From Bin5 sp965200685 (lineage in GTDB: Bacteria; Chloroflexota; Anaerolineae; Caldilineales; Caldilineaceae), in assembly GCA_965200685.1 (NCBI GenBank), contig OZ241379.1, forward strand, positions 372,001 to 436,000: a stretch of DNA of 64,000 nt. The letters are read 5' to 3'. The notes under the pieces were generated by a model. That model was not told where the DNA came from, searched no databases, and saw only the letters and a program-made list of their open reading frames with translations. A program made the position numbers and the translations under genes. Below, piece after piece: positions 16,820-26,289 of this stretch (the stretch's first letter is position 1; each line of letters begins with the position of its first letter).

Positions 16820-19800
16820 ATGACTCGCACAAACAAGGCAAACTCAGCGATTCGATCAGATTACAAATCACTGCTGCGAACCCTTCACGCTGCGTGGATT
16901 CCATCTCGCCCACAGGCAACAAGTGGCCGTCTGTTCATCTGGGCCGAAAGTCATCACTACGAAATTCCGTCTGACGATACGGAAGGCATTCATGGCAGCA
17001 GCCATCTGAACGAGCAGCACAATGGCAAAATTCCCTCTCACCCCACGCAGATGCCCGTCGGCCCATTACGCCAGATGGTGCGCCAATTCTCTACGGCCGA
17101 GGAACTGAACAGCCAGCCGGCCACGGCCAACGTGTGGCTTCCTAGCCAAAATGGATTCCCCTTGACTCGCATCGGGTCATTTCAGAAAGGTGTCAATGTT
17201 CTATCGGGGGCAACCGGATTCCCCATCCTACAGGAGTGGCAGGTCACCGGTCTGACCCTGGAACCGTTCCATGCTCTGGCCTTTCTCAGTCGCTGCGTTG
17301 GTGCTACAGCGGCAAGCCAAAATGTAATGACAAACCAAGGGCGAATCGAGCCATCTTCACCCACATCTCTGCTGCGCCATGTCCGCCTAGGCAACGACTT
17401 GCTGTTCTGGAGCCATGCGGCCAAATTTGTGCTAGAAGTGCTGGCCGGCCAGCATTTTTTGCCAGCCCTGATCCCCGACCAGCATGGCCGTTTTCAGGCC
17501 CGCTGGCAGCTATCTTTGCTAGATCCCAATCTGCGGGAGCGGCTCGACTCTTTGGCCGCAGCCATGCCCCCTATCTGCCGTGCCTATGAGCTGAAATCCC
17601 CGGATCAAGCTGCGGCCCCCAGCGCGATTCTGGAAACGTTCATCGGTATTCTGGTGGACCAAACGATTCGCGTTTGGGTGTCAGCGGAACCAATCCTGTG
17701 GGACGTTTGTAAGGATACAAGAGATGCCAGACAAGACAGTGAAACGTCTGCGGTTCAGCATTGGATGGAGAGTCTGTTGGGCGACCAAACACACTGTGTC
17801 GCTGCCCGCAGCAGCGCCCTACCCTACTTACAACTGCCGCCCCAGCCAGCTCATCAGCTTTACCAGCACTGGATCTCATGGATTGAACAGCTCCATATCT
17901 CTGCTGCAGATTCCAATTTCCATCTAGCATTTGCACTAGAGCCAGACCTAGACACGCAACCAGAGGACGGCAGGCTCGAAGAGCAAGCACCGAACTGGCA
18001 TCTCTATTACTTCCTGCAGGATGCAGACGACCCGAACCTTCTGATCCCTGCCCAGCAGGTATGGAATGAAAACGGCCAGAGTATCCGCCTCCAGGGCCGA
18101 CGATTTGAGCAGCCGCAGGAGCGTCTCCTCACCGGGCTGGGCATCGCCAGCCGCCTTTTCCCACCGATTCAAGACAGCTTGCACACGCCCCGGCCAGAGA
18201 TGGCCATCCTCTCAACGGAAGACGCCTACCAGTTCCTCAAGGAAATCGGACCCCTCTTGGAAAGCAGTGGATTCGGCGTCATCACACCGCCTTGGTGGAC
18301 AGCGCGCAGTCGCTCCCGCCTCGGCTTACGACTCCGCCTCTTCGACCATCATGACGCATCCCACCCCGGCCAGGTTCGCTTCCATTGGCAATTGACCCTT
18401 GGGGGCCAGCCCCTAAGCCAAGAGGAGTTCGAGCATCTCGCGGCCAGGCGGTCGCCCCTTGTACGGATGCGCGGGGAATGGGTGGAACTGGATCCGGAAC
18501 AGGTAGCCGCGGCCCGCCAGTTTATCAACAGCAACCAGACCGCAGGGCACATGAACCTTCTGCAGGCTGTGCAGATGGCCCAGGCCTATGTGCAGGGAGA
18601 TGTAGAGGGCCCGGCCGCACATACCCTGCCCATCGCCCTCGCTTCAGATCCAGCGCTCCTCCACACATTGCCACTGGATGCTATGGTCGTGGATGGCTGG
18701 TTGGAGACAGCCTTGGCCCGCTTGCGAGGTCTGGAACCCATACAAGAGATCTATGAGCCACAGGGTTTCAGCGGCAAGCTGCGGCCCTATCAGCGCCGGG
18801 GCGTAGGCTGGCTCTGGTTTTTACGTCAGCTCGGATTGGGGGCCTGCCTAGCTGATGATATGGGGCTGGGGAAAACGATTCAGGCAATTGCCCTGCTGCT
18901 CTACGCCCGCCACCAAGAACGGGATGGTGGGACGAAACATGTTTCGTCCCACCCTGCCCTGCTCATCTGTCCCACCAGCGTCGTCGCCAACTGGCGGCAT
19001 GAAATCGAACGCTTTGCACCAACACTGCATCTGTTGGTCCATCACGGCAGTGACAGACTGTATGGGAAGCGGTTCCGCAGCGCATTGGCTGAACATGACC
19101 TCGTCATCACCAGTTTCGGCACTGCCCGGCGGGACATCGAAATGCTGGCAGAGATCGACTGGGGTGATGTCATTCTGGACGAGGCTCAAAATATCAAGAA
19201 TCCGGCCGCCAAACAGACCCAAGCAGTACGGAGGTTGGCGGCCCAGAACCGCATCACTCTGACCGGTACACCTGTGGAAAACCGCTTGGCAGAACTTTGG
19301 AGCATCATGGAGTTCCTCAATCCCGGTTATCTGGGCACTCGGGAGCGATTCCGGCAGCAATTCGTGCTCCCCATTGAACGCTACAATAATCAAGCTACGG
19401 CCGCGGACCTACGTCGGCTGGTGCAGCCCTTCCTGCTACGCCGTCTCAAGACCGATCCGGCCATCATCACCGACCTGCCAGAAAAGAATGAAATGGTCGT
19501 CTACTGTTCCCTCACACAGGAGCAGGCAGCCCTATACAATCAGGTGGTAGAGGAGACCATGGCCCAGGTCGAGAACAGCGAGAGCATGCGACGGCGAGGG
19601 CTGATACTCAGTCTGCTGCTAAAATTGAAACAGGTGACCAATCACCCTGCCCATTACCTGAACCAAGAGGAACCTCTGGCAGGGCGCAGCGGCAAACTAA
19701 GCCGCCTGACAGAAATGCTGGAAGAAGCATTGAGCGTCGGGGACCGGGCCCTGGTCTTTACCCAATTTGTGCAGATGGGACATCTGCTGCGTCGCCATCT

Positions 19801-20242
19801 GCTGGAGGCCCTAGGGCAGGAAGTACTGTTTCTCCATGGCGGCACACCAGCAGCCAAACGGGAGCAGATGGTGCGCTCCTTTCAGGAGGACCAGGCCGCA
19901 CGGCGGATTTTCATCCTCAGTTTGCGGGCCGGTGGCGTCGGTGTCAACCTGACCCGTGCCAATCACGTCTTCCATTTCGACCGCTGGTGGAATCCAGCTG
20001 TGGAAAATCAGGCCACGGACCGAGCCTTCCGCATCGGGCAGAAACGTTCGGTACAGGTGTATAAATTTGTCGTTGCTGGCACACTTGAAGAACATATCCA
20101 CAATCTGATCGAGAGCAAACAGAATCTGGCGGAAGCGGTCGTCAATAGTGGTGAGGAGTGGTTGACCGATTTGGACAGCGACGATCTGCGCCAAATTCTG
20201 ACCCTACGCGAAGAGGATGTGGAAAAGAAAGGGGAGGGATAG
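16820..20242 (+). CDS. SNF2/Rad54-family DEAD/DEAH ATPase (HepA-type)
   Basis: A 1140-residue protein. The first 640 residues form a large bacterial SNF2-associated region of unclear fold. The RecA-1 lobe has Walker A DDMGLGKT (K685), motif Ia CPTSVV, and motif II DEAQ (787-790) with Q instead of H. The RecA-2 lobe has the LSLRAGGVGVNLT block and motif VI QATDRAFRIGQ near 1064-1074. Such enzymes translocate on double-stranded DNA to remodel protein-DNA or polymerase complexes. The start is ATG 16820. Five bases after its stop the SWIM gene begins, a common pairing in bacteria, and the two likely act as a complex. Confidence 0.9.
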   Translation: MTRTNKANSAIRSDYKSLLRTLHAAWIPSRPQATSGRLFIWAESHHYEIPSDDTEGIHGSSHLNEQHNGKIPSHPTQMPVGPLRQMVRQFSTAEELNSQPATANVWLPSQNGFPLTRIGSFQKGVNVLSGATGFPILQEWQVTGLTLEPFHALAFLSRCVGATAASQNVMTNQGRIEPSSPTSLLRHVRLGNDLLFWSHAAKFVLEVLAGQHFLPALIPDQHGRFQARWQLSLLDPNLRERLDSLAAAMPPICRAYELKSPDQAAAPSAILETFIGILVDQTIRVWVSAEPILWDVCKDTRDARQDSETSAVQHWMESLLGDQTHCVAARSSALPYLQLPPQPAHQLYQHWISWIEQLHISAADSNFHLAFALEPDLDTQPEDGRLEEQAPNWHLYYFLQDADDPNLLIPAQQVWNENGQSIRLQGRRFEQPQERLLTGLGIASRLFPPIQDSLHTPRPEMAILSTEDAYQFLKEIGPLLESSGFGVITPPWWTARSRSRLGLRLRLFDHHDASHPGQVRFHWQLTLGGQPLSQEEFEHLAARRSPLVRMRGEWVELDPEQVAAARQFINSNQTAGHMNLLQAVQMAQAYVQGDVEGPAAHTLPIALASDPALLHTLPLDAMVVDGWLETALARLRGLEPIQEIYEPQGFSGKLRPYQRRGVGWLWFLRQLGLGACLADDMGLGKTIQAIALLLYARHQERDGGTKHVSSHPALLICPTSVVANWRHEIERFAPTLHLLVHHGSDRLYGKRFRSALAEHDLVITSFGTARRDIEMLAEIDWGDVILDEAQNIKNPAAKQTQAVRRLAAQNRITLTGTPVENRLAELWSIMEFLNPGYLGTRERFRQQFVLPIERYNNQATAADLRRLVQPFLLRRLKTDPAIITDLPEKNEMVVYCSLTQEQAALYNQVVEETMAQVENSESMRRRGLILSLLLKLKQVTNHPAHYLNQEEPLAGRSGKLSRLTEMLEEALSVGDRALVFTQFVQMGHLLRRHLLEALGQEVLFLHGGTPAAKREQMVRSFQEDQAARRIFILSLRAGGVGVNLTRANHVFHFDRWWNPAVENQATDRAFRIGQKRSVQVYKFVVAGTLEEHIHNLIESKQNLAEAVVNSGEEWLTDLDSDDLRQILTLREEDVEKKGEG

Positions 20243-20246
20243 ACCG

Positions 20247-21128
20247 ATGACTGTGTCTTCTATGGATCAGACGAAGAGAGACATCTCTTGGGCGAGCCGC
20301 TGGTACGAACTGCTGAACGCTTGGGGCTATGACCTGGGTCGGGGCCAGTCTTTTATACGAAGGGATCTCGTCCAATCTATGGATGTACAAAGCGGGCGTA
20401 TCCTCGCGCAGATGAATGATCCGCAGCGAGGCATGTGCGCGGTTGAAATCGAAATAATTCCTTTCCGGGATCAGGAGTGGACCGCTGTTTTGGACGCCCT
20501 CGCCGGCGAGGCCATCTACGCGGCACAACTGCTCGCTGGCGATATGCCAGCAGCCATTGAATCTGTCTTTGCCAGTGCCCATGTTTCTTTGCTACCCTTG
20601 GCTGCCGATGACCTCAACATCCGCTGCTGCGTCTGTGAGCACTGGGAACAGCCCTGTAAGCATGCTGTTGCCGTATTGTATCTGCACGGGCAGATGATCG
20701 CCAACGATCCATGGCTGCTCTTTCAATTACGAGGACGGAACCGCCAGCAGGTACTCGAAATCTTACGTCAACGCCGCCGGGACACGCTCAACCCCAGTGG
20801 CCAGGAAATCCCACAGGAGATGAGAAAGAGGGAACAGAGCGCGACAGTGGCTCTGGGCACATTGCAGGGGCCGGCAGATGGTACGCATCTTCCTCTGGCC
20901 GCGCAGATCGATACATTCTGGGGGAACTCTGCACCCTTGCGGGCCCTACACCATCATATCAATCCGCCATCTATCCGTCTGGCTTTACTGCGTCGCCTCG
21001 GCCCTCCCCCCTTCTCACAGGAAAGTATGGAGACATACAATACACTGGCGGAGATCTATCAGCAGGTCTCGGCAAAGGCACTGGACTTGGCCTTTGCACC
21101 GCAATCAGACGAAGATAGCAAGCGGTAG
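20247..21128 (+). CDS. SWIM zinc-finger protein partnered with SNF2 ATPase
   Basis: A 293-residue protein with a SWIM motif CxC-x6-CxH at C128, C130, C137 and H139. This zinc-binding module mediates DNA or protein contacts. The region before it is an alpha/beta domain with a WYELLNAWGYDLGRGQSFIRRDLV block often seen in such partners; the C-terminal 100 residues look helical and charged. I choose ATG 20247, which follows a GGGGAGGGA site at the end of the helicase gene, over an upstream GTG inside that gene. The probable role is substrate targeting for the SNF2 motor. Confidence 0.82.
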   Translation: MTVSSMDQTKRDISWASRWYELLNAWGYDLGRGQSFIRRDLVQSMDVQSGRILAQMNDPQRGMCAVEIEIIPFRDQEWTAVLDALAGEAIYAAQLLAGDMPAAIESVFASAHVSLLPLAADDLNIRCCVCEHWEQPCKHAVAVLYLHGQMIANDPWLLFQLRGRNRQQVLEILRQRRRDTLNPSGQEIPQEMRKREQSATVALGTLQGPADGTHLPLAAQIDTFWGNSAPLRALHHHINPPSIRLALLRRLGPPPFSQESMETYNTLAEIYQQVSAKALDLAFAPQSDEDSKR

Positions 21129-21181
21129 TTCGCATCCGGAACGATGACGCCGGAGCATCCACACAATATGGAGAGACGTTA

Positions 21182-23401
21182 ATGAGTACTCACATCAAGA
21201 AGGTTATAGGGCTAGTAATCATTCTATCCTGCCTGCTAGGCGGCGTAGGGTACGCACAGGGGGAATTGACCCTAGAAGGATTGGCGGAACGTTTAGGGCT
21301 TGTGGAAACTCGGACAGATGAATTAGCAGGACGTGTCGCCACCCTAGAAAGCCATCTACTGTCTACGACAGTTGAAGACACCCCGACACCTGTACCGACG
21401 GAAAAAATCGGGGGAAGAACCACGGTTACTGCCATCCCAGATGTTTGCTCTAACAGTTCTGCACTCCCCGATCCCGAACCCGCTGGCTTGGTGGCAGATT
21501 GCAACATTCTGCTTGCAGCTAAGAATACATTAGATCCTTCTGGTGTATTGAATTGGCATCAGGATAAACTGATATTTCAATGGGATGGTGTTGAGGTCGG
21601 CAAGGGTAATAGTGTACGGAAGTTGGTGCTCCCTGACAATGAGCTGACGGGCGAGATCCCTGCTGCGCTGGGCAACCTCTCCAAGCTGGAGGACTTGCAC
21701 CTCTCTGACAATGAGCTGACGGGCGAGATCCCTGCTGCGCTGGGCAACCTCTCCAAGCTGGAGGACTTGTCCCTCTCTGAGAACAATCTGACGGGCGAGA
21801 TCCCTGCTGAACTGGGCAACCTCTCCAATCTTGTGTCGTTGGACCTCTCTCACAATGAGCTGACGGGCGAGATCCCTGCTGAACTGGGCAACCTCTCCAA
21901 TCTTGTGTTGTTGGGCATCTCTGAGAACAATCTGACGGGCGAGATCCCTGCTGAACTGGGCAACCTCTCCAATCTTAGGGCGTGGTTGGCCCTCTCGCAC
22001 AATGAGCTGACGGGCGAGATCCCCGCTGAACTGGGCAACCTCTCCAATCTTGAGTCGTTGTCCCTCTCTGACAATGAGCTGACGGGCGAGATCCCTGCTG
22101 CGCTGGGCAACCTCTCCAATCTTGTGTGGTTGTTGCTCAACGGCAACCAATTGACGGGCGAGATCCCTGCTGAACTGGGCAACCTCTCCAATCTTGTGTG
22201 GTTGGATCTCAACTCCAACAGACTAACGGGCAGTATCCCCGCTACGTTGGGCAATCTCTTCAATCTTGAGTGGTTGTTGCTCAGCGGCAACCAATTGACG
22301 GGCGAGATCCCTGCTGAATTGGGCAACCTCTCCAATCTTGTGTGGTTGGATCTGATCTCCAACAGACTAACGGGCAGTATCCCCGCTACGTTGGGCAATC
22401 TCTCCAATCTTGAGCAGTTGTTGCTCGGCAACCAATTGACGGGCGAGATCCCTGCTGCGCTGGGCAACCTCTCCAAGCTTGTGTGGTTGGATCTCAGCTC
22501 CAACAGACTAACGGGCAGTATCCCCGCTGCGTTGGGCAATCTCTTCAATCTTGAGACGTTGTGGTTCGGCGGCAACCAATTGACAGGCGAGATCCCTGCT
22601 GCGCTGGGCAATCTCTCCAATCTGCAGCGGTTGTCCCTCCGTGACAATGATCTGACAGGCGAGATCCCTGCTGCGCTGGGCAACCTCTCCAATCTTAAGT
22701 CGTTGTCCCTCCCTGGCAACGATCTGACAGGCGAGATCCCTGCTGCGCTGGGCAACCTCTCCAAGCTTAAGGGGTTGCACCTCTCTGACAATGATCTGAC
22801 GGGCCCCATCCCGCCTAAATTGGGTAACATTGACACTCTGGACCTCTATGGAAATGAATCCCTTGGATGTCTGCCGAATACCTTCCCCGTTTATCGAGAG
22901 GACATGATTCGAAATCAAGAGGCAGGCATGTCTTTCTGTGATGCAGAAACACCAACGGCTAACCCGACAGGAGATGCAAAGTCAACACCCATGGCAATAT
23001 CAATGAGTGAGGGTGCTGACCAGATAGATTGGGAAACTCTTGTCCGCTATAACGAAGAGCATGTCGGAAAGTCTGTGGCCTTCAAGGGTAACGTTTTGCA
23101 AGTGATACAGGTCGCAGAGTTATGTTTTCAGGGGATCTGTATCACGAACTTTAGTGCCATAGATGATGCTACAGAGGGTGATGTAGCTTTGAGAGTTGCC
23201 GTGACAAGGTCGAGTTATGGGTCTTGGGATGATGCTGTAATGCTACTCTACAGATCGCCTTCGACTAGAATTCTGAAAGACGACCTTATTGAATTTGTCG
23301 CTGAAGTCAAGGGGCTTTATTCCTATGACGTGATAATGGGAAGTGAAGGCACGATCCCCCTTCTGGAGGTGACTCAACTGCGTCTTATTGAAGAGAATTG
23401 A
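21182..23401 (+). CDS. Secreted plant-type leucine-rich-repeat protein with C-terminal OB-like domain
   Basis: A 739-residue exported protein. An N-terminal signal sequence (about 5-25) is followed by a short coiled-coil-like stretch and an LRR cap (DCNILLAAKNTLD, NWHQDKLIFQWDGVEV). From residue 155, 16 full and one degenerate LRRs of the plant-specific class follow, LTGEIPAxLGNLSNLxxLxLSxNx, mostly exactly 24 residues long. The C-terminal 130 residues (from about 610) look like a small beta domain (SVAFKGNVLQVIQ, DDLIEFVAEVKGLYSY), perhaps OB-fold. Cell-surface adhesion or binding of glycans, proteins or signal peptides is plausible. It starts 53 bp after the SWIM gene but is probably functionally separate. 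Confidence 0.85.
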   Translation: MSTHIKKVIGLVIILSCLLGGVGYAQGELTLEGLAERLGLVETRTDELAGRVATLESHLLSTTVEDTPTPVPTEKIGGRTTVTAIPDVCSNSSALPDPEPAGLVADCNILLAAKNTLDPSGVLNWHQDKLIFQWDGVEVGKGNSVRKLVLPDNELTGEIPAALGNLSKLEDLHLSDNELTGEIPAALGNLSKLEDLSLSENNLTGEIPAELGNLSNLVSLDLSHNELTGEIPAELGNLSNLVLLGISENNLTGEIPAELGNLSNLRAWLALSHNELTGEIPAELGNLSNLESLSLSDNELTGEIPAALGNLSNLVWLLLNGNQLTGEIPAELGNLSNLVWLDLNSNRLTGSIPATLGNLFNLEWLLLSGNQLTGEIPAELGNLSNLVWLDLISNRLTGSIPATLGNLSNLEQLLLGNQLTGEIPAALGNLSKLVWLDLSSNRLTGSIPAALGNLFNLETLWFGGNQLTGEIPAALGNLSNLQRLSLRDNDLTGEIPAALGNLSNLKSLSLPGNDLTGEIPAALGNLSKLKGLHLSDNDLTGPIPPKLGNIDTLDLYGNESLGCLPNTFPVYREDMIRNQEAGMSFCDAETPTANPTGDAKSTPMAISMSEGADQIDWETLVRYNEEHVGKSVAFKGNVLQVIQVAELCFQGICITNFSAIDDATEGDVALRVAVTRSSYGSWDDAVMLLYRSPSTRILKDDLIEFVAEVKGLYSYDVIMGSEGTIPLLEVTQLRLIEEN
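21644..22850 (+). repeat. 72-bp coding repeats of the LRR gene
   Basis: About 16 tandem copies of a 72-bp unit beginning CTGACGGGCGAGATCCCTGC are nearly identical at nucleotide level, including at synonymous sites. Two length variants occur (a 75-bp and a 69-bp unit). The pattern indicates recent expansion or gene conversion. Assemblies from short reads could miscount copies here. Confidence 0.95.
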
Positions 23402-23454
23402 CAAAACATAACTTTATGTGAGCATCCTCTTTGATTCGGCGGAAGGAGACCTCA

Positions 23455-24822
23455 ATGATCAGTCAATTGTTGGCCCAACGAGCTGCGAAAGCGAATCCCA
23501 TCCGTGTGGGCCTCATCGGCAGCGGCAAGTTCGGTGCTGGGCTTGTGGCACAGATTTCCCAGATGCAGGGGATGGACGTTGTGGCCATCGCCGATATCAA
23601 CCCCCACAACGCCCGCTATGCGTACACATCAAGCCGCGTACCATCGCAGGATATCCGCACAGCAGAGACCGGCGACGAACTGGAGGACGCCATTCGCGCC
23701 AATAAGCCGGTGATTGTTGAGGATGGCCTCACCCTAGCCGATTGCCAATCTCTGGATGTGATCGTTGAGGCCACCGGTCTGCCGGATGTAGGGGCACGAC
23801 ACGCCTACCAGGCCCTGCTCAACCACAAGCACGTGGTCATGGTCACTGTAGAGGCCGACGTGACAGTCGGCCCGTTCCTGCGACGTATCGCAGATTCGGC
23901 CGGGGTGGTCTATTCCATGGTGGATGGGGACCAGCCGGCCGTGACATGGAATATCATCGAATGGGCACGTAGCCTTGGCCTGGAAATTGTGGCCGCTGGG
24001 CGGGGCACAATCTATTACGCCGATGATTTCGATGGCACGCCGGACAACACCGCAGCCCGCTTTGGCTTTTCCACGCAACAGATCGAAAGGCGCACCATCA
24101 ACCTGAAAATGTTCAATTCCTTTCGGGATGGCACGAAAGCCCAAGTAGAGATGACCGCTCTCGCCAATGCGGCCGGTCTGGTGCCGGATATCCGGGGCAT
24201 GCACGAGCCATCCGTCAATCTGGAGGATATCCCCCGGCGTTTCAGCCTGCGGGAAGAGGGTGGATTGTTACAGCAGCATGGGGTGGTGGAGCTGGCAAAT
24301 TCCATCGCCGCAGATGGCAAAACCATGCTGCCCAACCCGCTCAATATGGGCGTCTTCGCGGTTGTGCGCGCAGAGCATCCCTTCACCCAAGAGGACCTCG
24401 CTTCCTACGGCTGCCATGTGGGGGGAGATTCCAAGAACTTTCTCCTCTACCGACCCTATCATCTGGTTGCGGTCCCCGCGCCTCTCAGCATCGCCCGTGC
24501 AGTCTTTTACCATACTCCGACCGGCTCATGCGCGCCGCTGCCAATGGCTGAATGTATTGCCTTGGCCAAACGGGATTTGCGGGCCGGCGAGGAGCTGGAC
24601 GGCGGTGGTGGCTACACAGTCGTCGGGCAATGCGAAAAGGCCACTATCGCCCGGCAAGAAGGCCTGCTCCCTTTAGGCCTGGCCTATCGGGCAGTCCTCA
24701 AACGGGACGTGGCAAAGGGTACAGCCATCAGCTATGCTGACGTGACACTGCATGAGGATTCATTCGTACTGCAGATGCGACGCTTGCAGGATGCAATGAT
24801 GGATCATGGGGGTGAATTATGA
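23455..24822 (+). CDS. NAD(P)-dependent homoserine-dehydrogenase-like oxidoreductase with SAF domain
   Basis: A 455-residue protein. A Rossmann domain opens with RVGLIGSGKFGAGL (about 17-30), followed by VVAIADINP and VIVEATG, like homoserine dehydrogenase and Gfo/Idh enzymes. A C-terminal SAF domain (about 350-440; LKRDVAKGTAISYADVTL) is the module of sialic-acid synthases and altronate dehydratases. I choose ATG 23455 because AAGGAG lies 7 nt upstream; an upstream TTG lacks a site. Its stop overlaps the next start (ATGA), so it is the first gene of a coupled catabolic operon. Similar proteins occur in sugar-alcohol and branched-sugar operons, but the substrate is unknown. Confidence 0.82.
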   Translation: MISQLLAQRAAKANPIRVGLIGSGKFGAGLVAQISQMQGMDVVAIADINPHNARYAYTSSRVPSQDIRTAETGDELEDAIRANKPVIVEDGLTLADCQSLDVIVEATGLPDVGARHAYQALLNHKHVVMVTVEADVTVGPFLRRIADSAGVVYSMVDGDQPAVTWNIIEWARSLGLEIVAAGRGTIYYADDFDGTPDNTAARFGFSTQQIERRTINLKMFNSFRDGTKAQVEMTALANAAGLVPDIRGMHEPSVNLEDIPRRFSLREEGGLLQQHGVVELANSIAADGKTMLPNPLNMGVFAVVRAEHPFTQEDLASYGCHVGGDSKNFLLYRPYHLVAVPAPLSIARAVFYHTPTGSCAPLPMAECIALAKRDLRAGEELDGGGGYTVVGQCEKATIARQEGLLPLGLAYRAVLKRDVAKGTAISYADVTLHEDSFVLQMRRLQDAMMDHGGEL

Positions 24823-26222
24823 AAACAGATCGACAGCAACTGAAAATCGGCCTCTTGCCCACCGGGCACCATTACTACTGGGAGCAGTTCCCCCGTCTCA
24901 AAGCCATGGGCCTGCAGATGTACGGTAAGCTGCGGGATCTGCTGGGTCCACACGGCCAAATTGTCGCACCGGATCTGGTGGACACGCCCCAAAAGGCGAA
25001 GGAGGCTGGCGAACTGTTCCGCCGGGAAGGAATCGATCTGCTGCTCATCTTCCCCTTCGGCTACACCCCCAGTATGGATATGCTGCCGGCTGTACAGGGG
25101 CTGGATGTGCCGATCCGTCTGCTCAACGCGCACGAGGACCGCTCCTATGATTACGCCACTGCCGATACCACCGACTATCTCCATCATGAAGGGGTCTGCT
25201 GCATCCCGGAATTTGCCGGCGCGCTCAAGAGCCAAGGCCGGCACTTCAAAGTATGCACAGGACCTTTTGATGATGAACGCTTGCAGCAGGAGCTGCGTGC
25301 GGACTTTGCTGGCGTGGCCGCGGCTCGCTTCTTCCGGCAAATGAACATCGGACTGATCGGCCAGGTCTACCCCGGTATGACCGACATGCCCATTGATGAA
25401 CACAGGCTACTCCAGGTCAGTGGACAGATGTTGGTGCGGCCAGAGGTAGAGGAGATCGAGGAGGCCTACCAGCGGGTAACAGATGATCAATTGGAGGAGA
25501 TGTATGCAGAGTTTCGCCAGATCTATGATGTGGACAAAACAGTGACAAACGAGCACATGCGTTTCTCTGCACAGGTGGCTGTCGCCTATGATGAGGTGAT
25601 CCGCCGGCACAATATCGACGCCTTTGGCTACTATTGGTGGGGCGAACAGGAGCTGATCACCCAACTACGGGCACAGGCAGGGCTGGCCGTTTCCCGCCTA
25701 ACTGCCCTAGGCCATCCCGGCGTCACGGAAGGGGATGTCAAAACAGCGATGGCCATGAAACTCCTGGACCTGTTGGGGGCTGGCGGGATGTTTGTCGAAT
25801 TCTTCGCCATGGATTTTGATGAAAACTCCTTCCTGATGGGCCATGACGGGCCAGCAAATGTTGGCATGGCCGCGGGCAAGCCCCGCCTCATGCATCTGGA
25901 CGTACATCACGGCAAATCTGGTCATGGACTCGGCATTGATTTCAATATGCAGCCGGGACCGGTGACACTGCTGAACTTGACCCAATTCGACGCGGGAGAG
26001 ACATTTAAGCTGATCTACACCATTGCTGAGATCCGCGAAGGGCCGATTTTGAACATTGGCAACCCCAACGCCAGAGTAAAAATTACACGACCGCTACATG
26101 AATTCATGGATGCCTGGTGCCAAGAAGGCCCATCACATCACATCGCCATAGGATACGGTGATCATAGGCAATCCTTAGAGACATTCGCGGAGGCCCTGGG
26201 ATTCCCAATTGTGCGAATTTGA
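24819..26222 (+). CDS. L-arabinose/L-fucose isomerase-family protein
   Basis: A 467-residue relative of L-arabinose isomerase and fucose isomerase (COG2160-like). It starts at the ATGA overlap with the SAF oxidoreductase. Conserved-looking blocks are IDLLLIFPFGYTPSMDM in the first Rossmann-like domain, IGLIGQVYPGMTDM, and FVEFFAMDFDENSFLMGHDGPANVGMA in the metal-binding domain. The latter carries the E and H residues that ligate Mn in this fold. The C-terminal domain ends with HHIAIGYGDH. It likely interconverts an aldose and ketose, or acts on an unusual branched or four-carbon sugar produced by its neighbour. Confidence 0.85.
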   Translation: MKTDRQQLKIGLLPTGHHYYWEQFPRLKAMGLQMYGKLRDLLGPHGQIVAPDLVDTPQKAKEAGELFRREGIDLLLIFPFGYTPSMDMLPAVQGLDVPIRLLNAHEDRSYDYATADTTDYLHHEGVCCIPEFAGALKSQGRHFKVCTGPFDDERLQQELRADFAGVAAARFFRQMNIGLIGQVYPGMTDMPIDEHRLLQVSGQMLVRPEVEEIEEAYQRVTDDQLEEMYAEFRQIYDVDKTVTNEHMRFSAQVAVAYDEVIRRHNIDAFGYYWWGEQELITQLRAQAGLAVSRLTALGHPGVTEGDVKTAMAMKLLDLLGAGGMFVEFFAMDFDENSFLMGHDGPANVGMAAGKPRLMHLDVHHGKSGHGLGIDFNMQPGPVTLLNLTQFDAGETFKLIYTIAEIREGPILNIGNPNARVKITRPLHEFMDAWCQEGPSHHIAIGYGDHRQSLETFAEALGFPIVRI

Positions 26223-26289
26223 GCGGGATATTGAATCCAGAGAATCTTGGTCAGATTTAGAATTCCTGTTTTTGTCAAAGGAGAACATG

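Noticed and set aside
18930..18955. Palindromic GGTGGGACGAAACATGTTTCGTCCCACC
   Set aside because: A striking perfect dyad, but it lies within SNF2 coding sequence encoding an in-frame loop insertion (GGTKHVSSHPA); it could be a small repeat insertion, but there is no second copy here to support this.
21850..22836. Long open frame antisense to the LRR gene
   Set aside because: It is a consequence of the 72-bp repeat, whose complement also lacks stops; the repeat reads as proper LRRs only on the plus strand.
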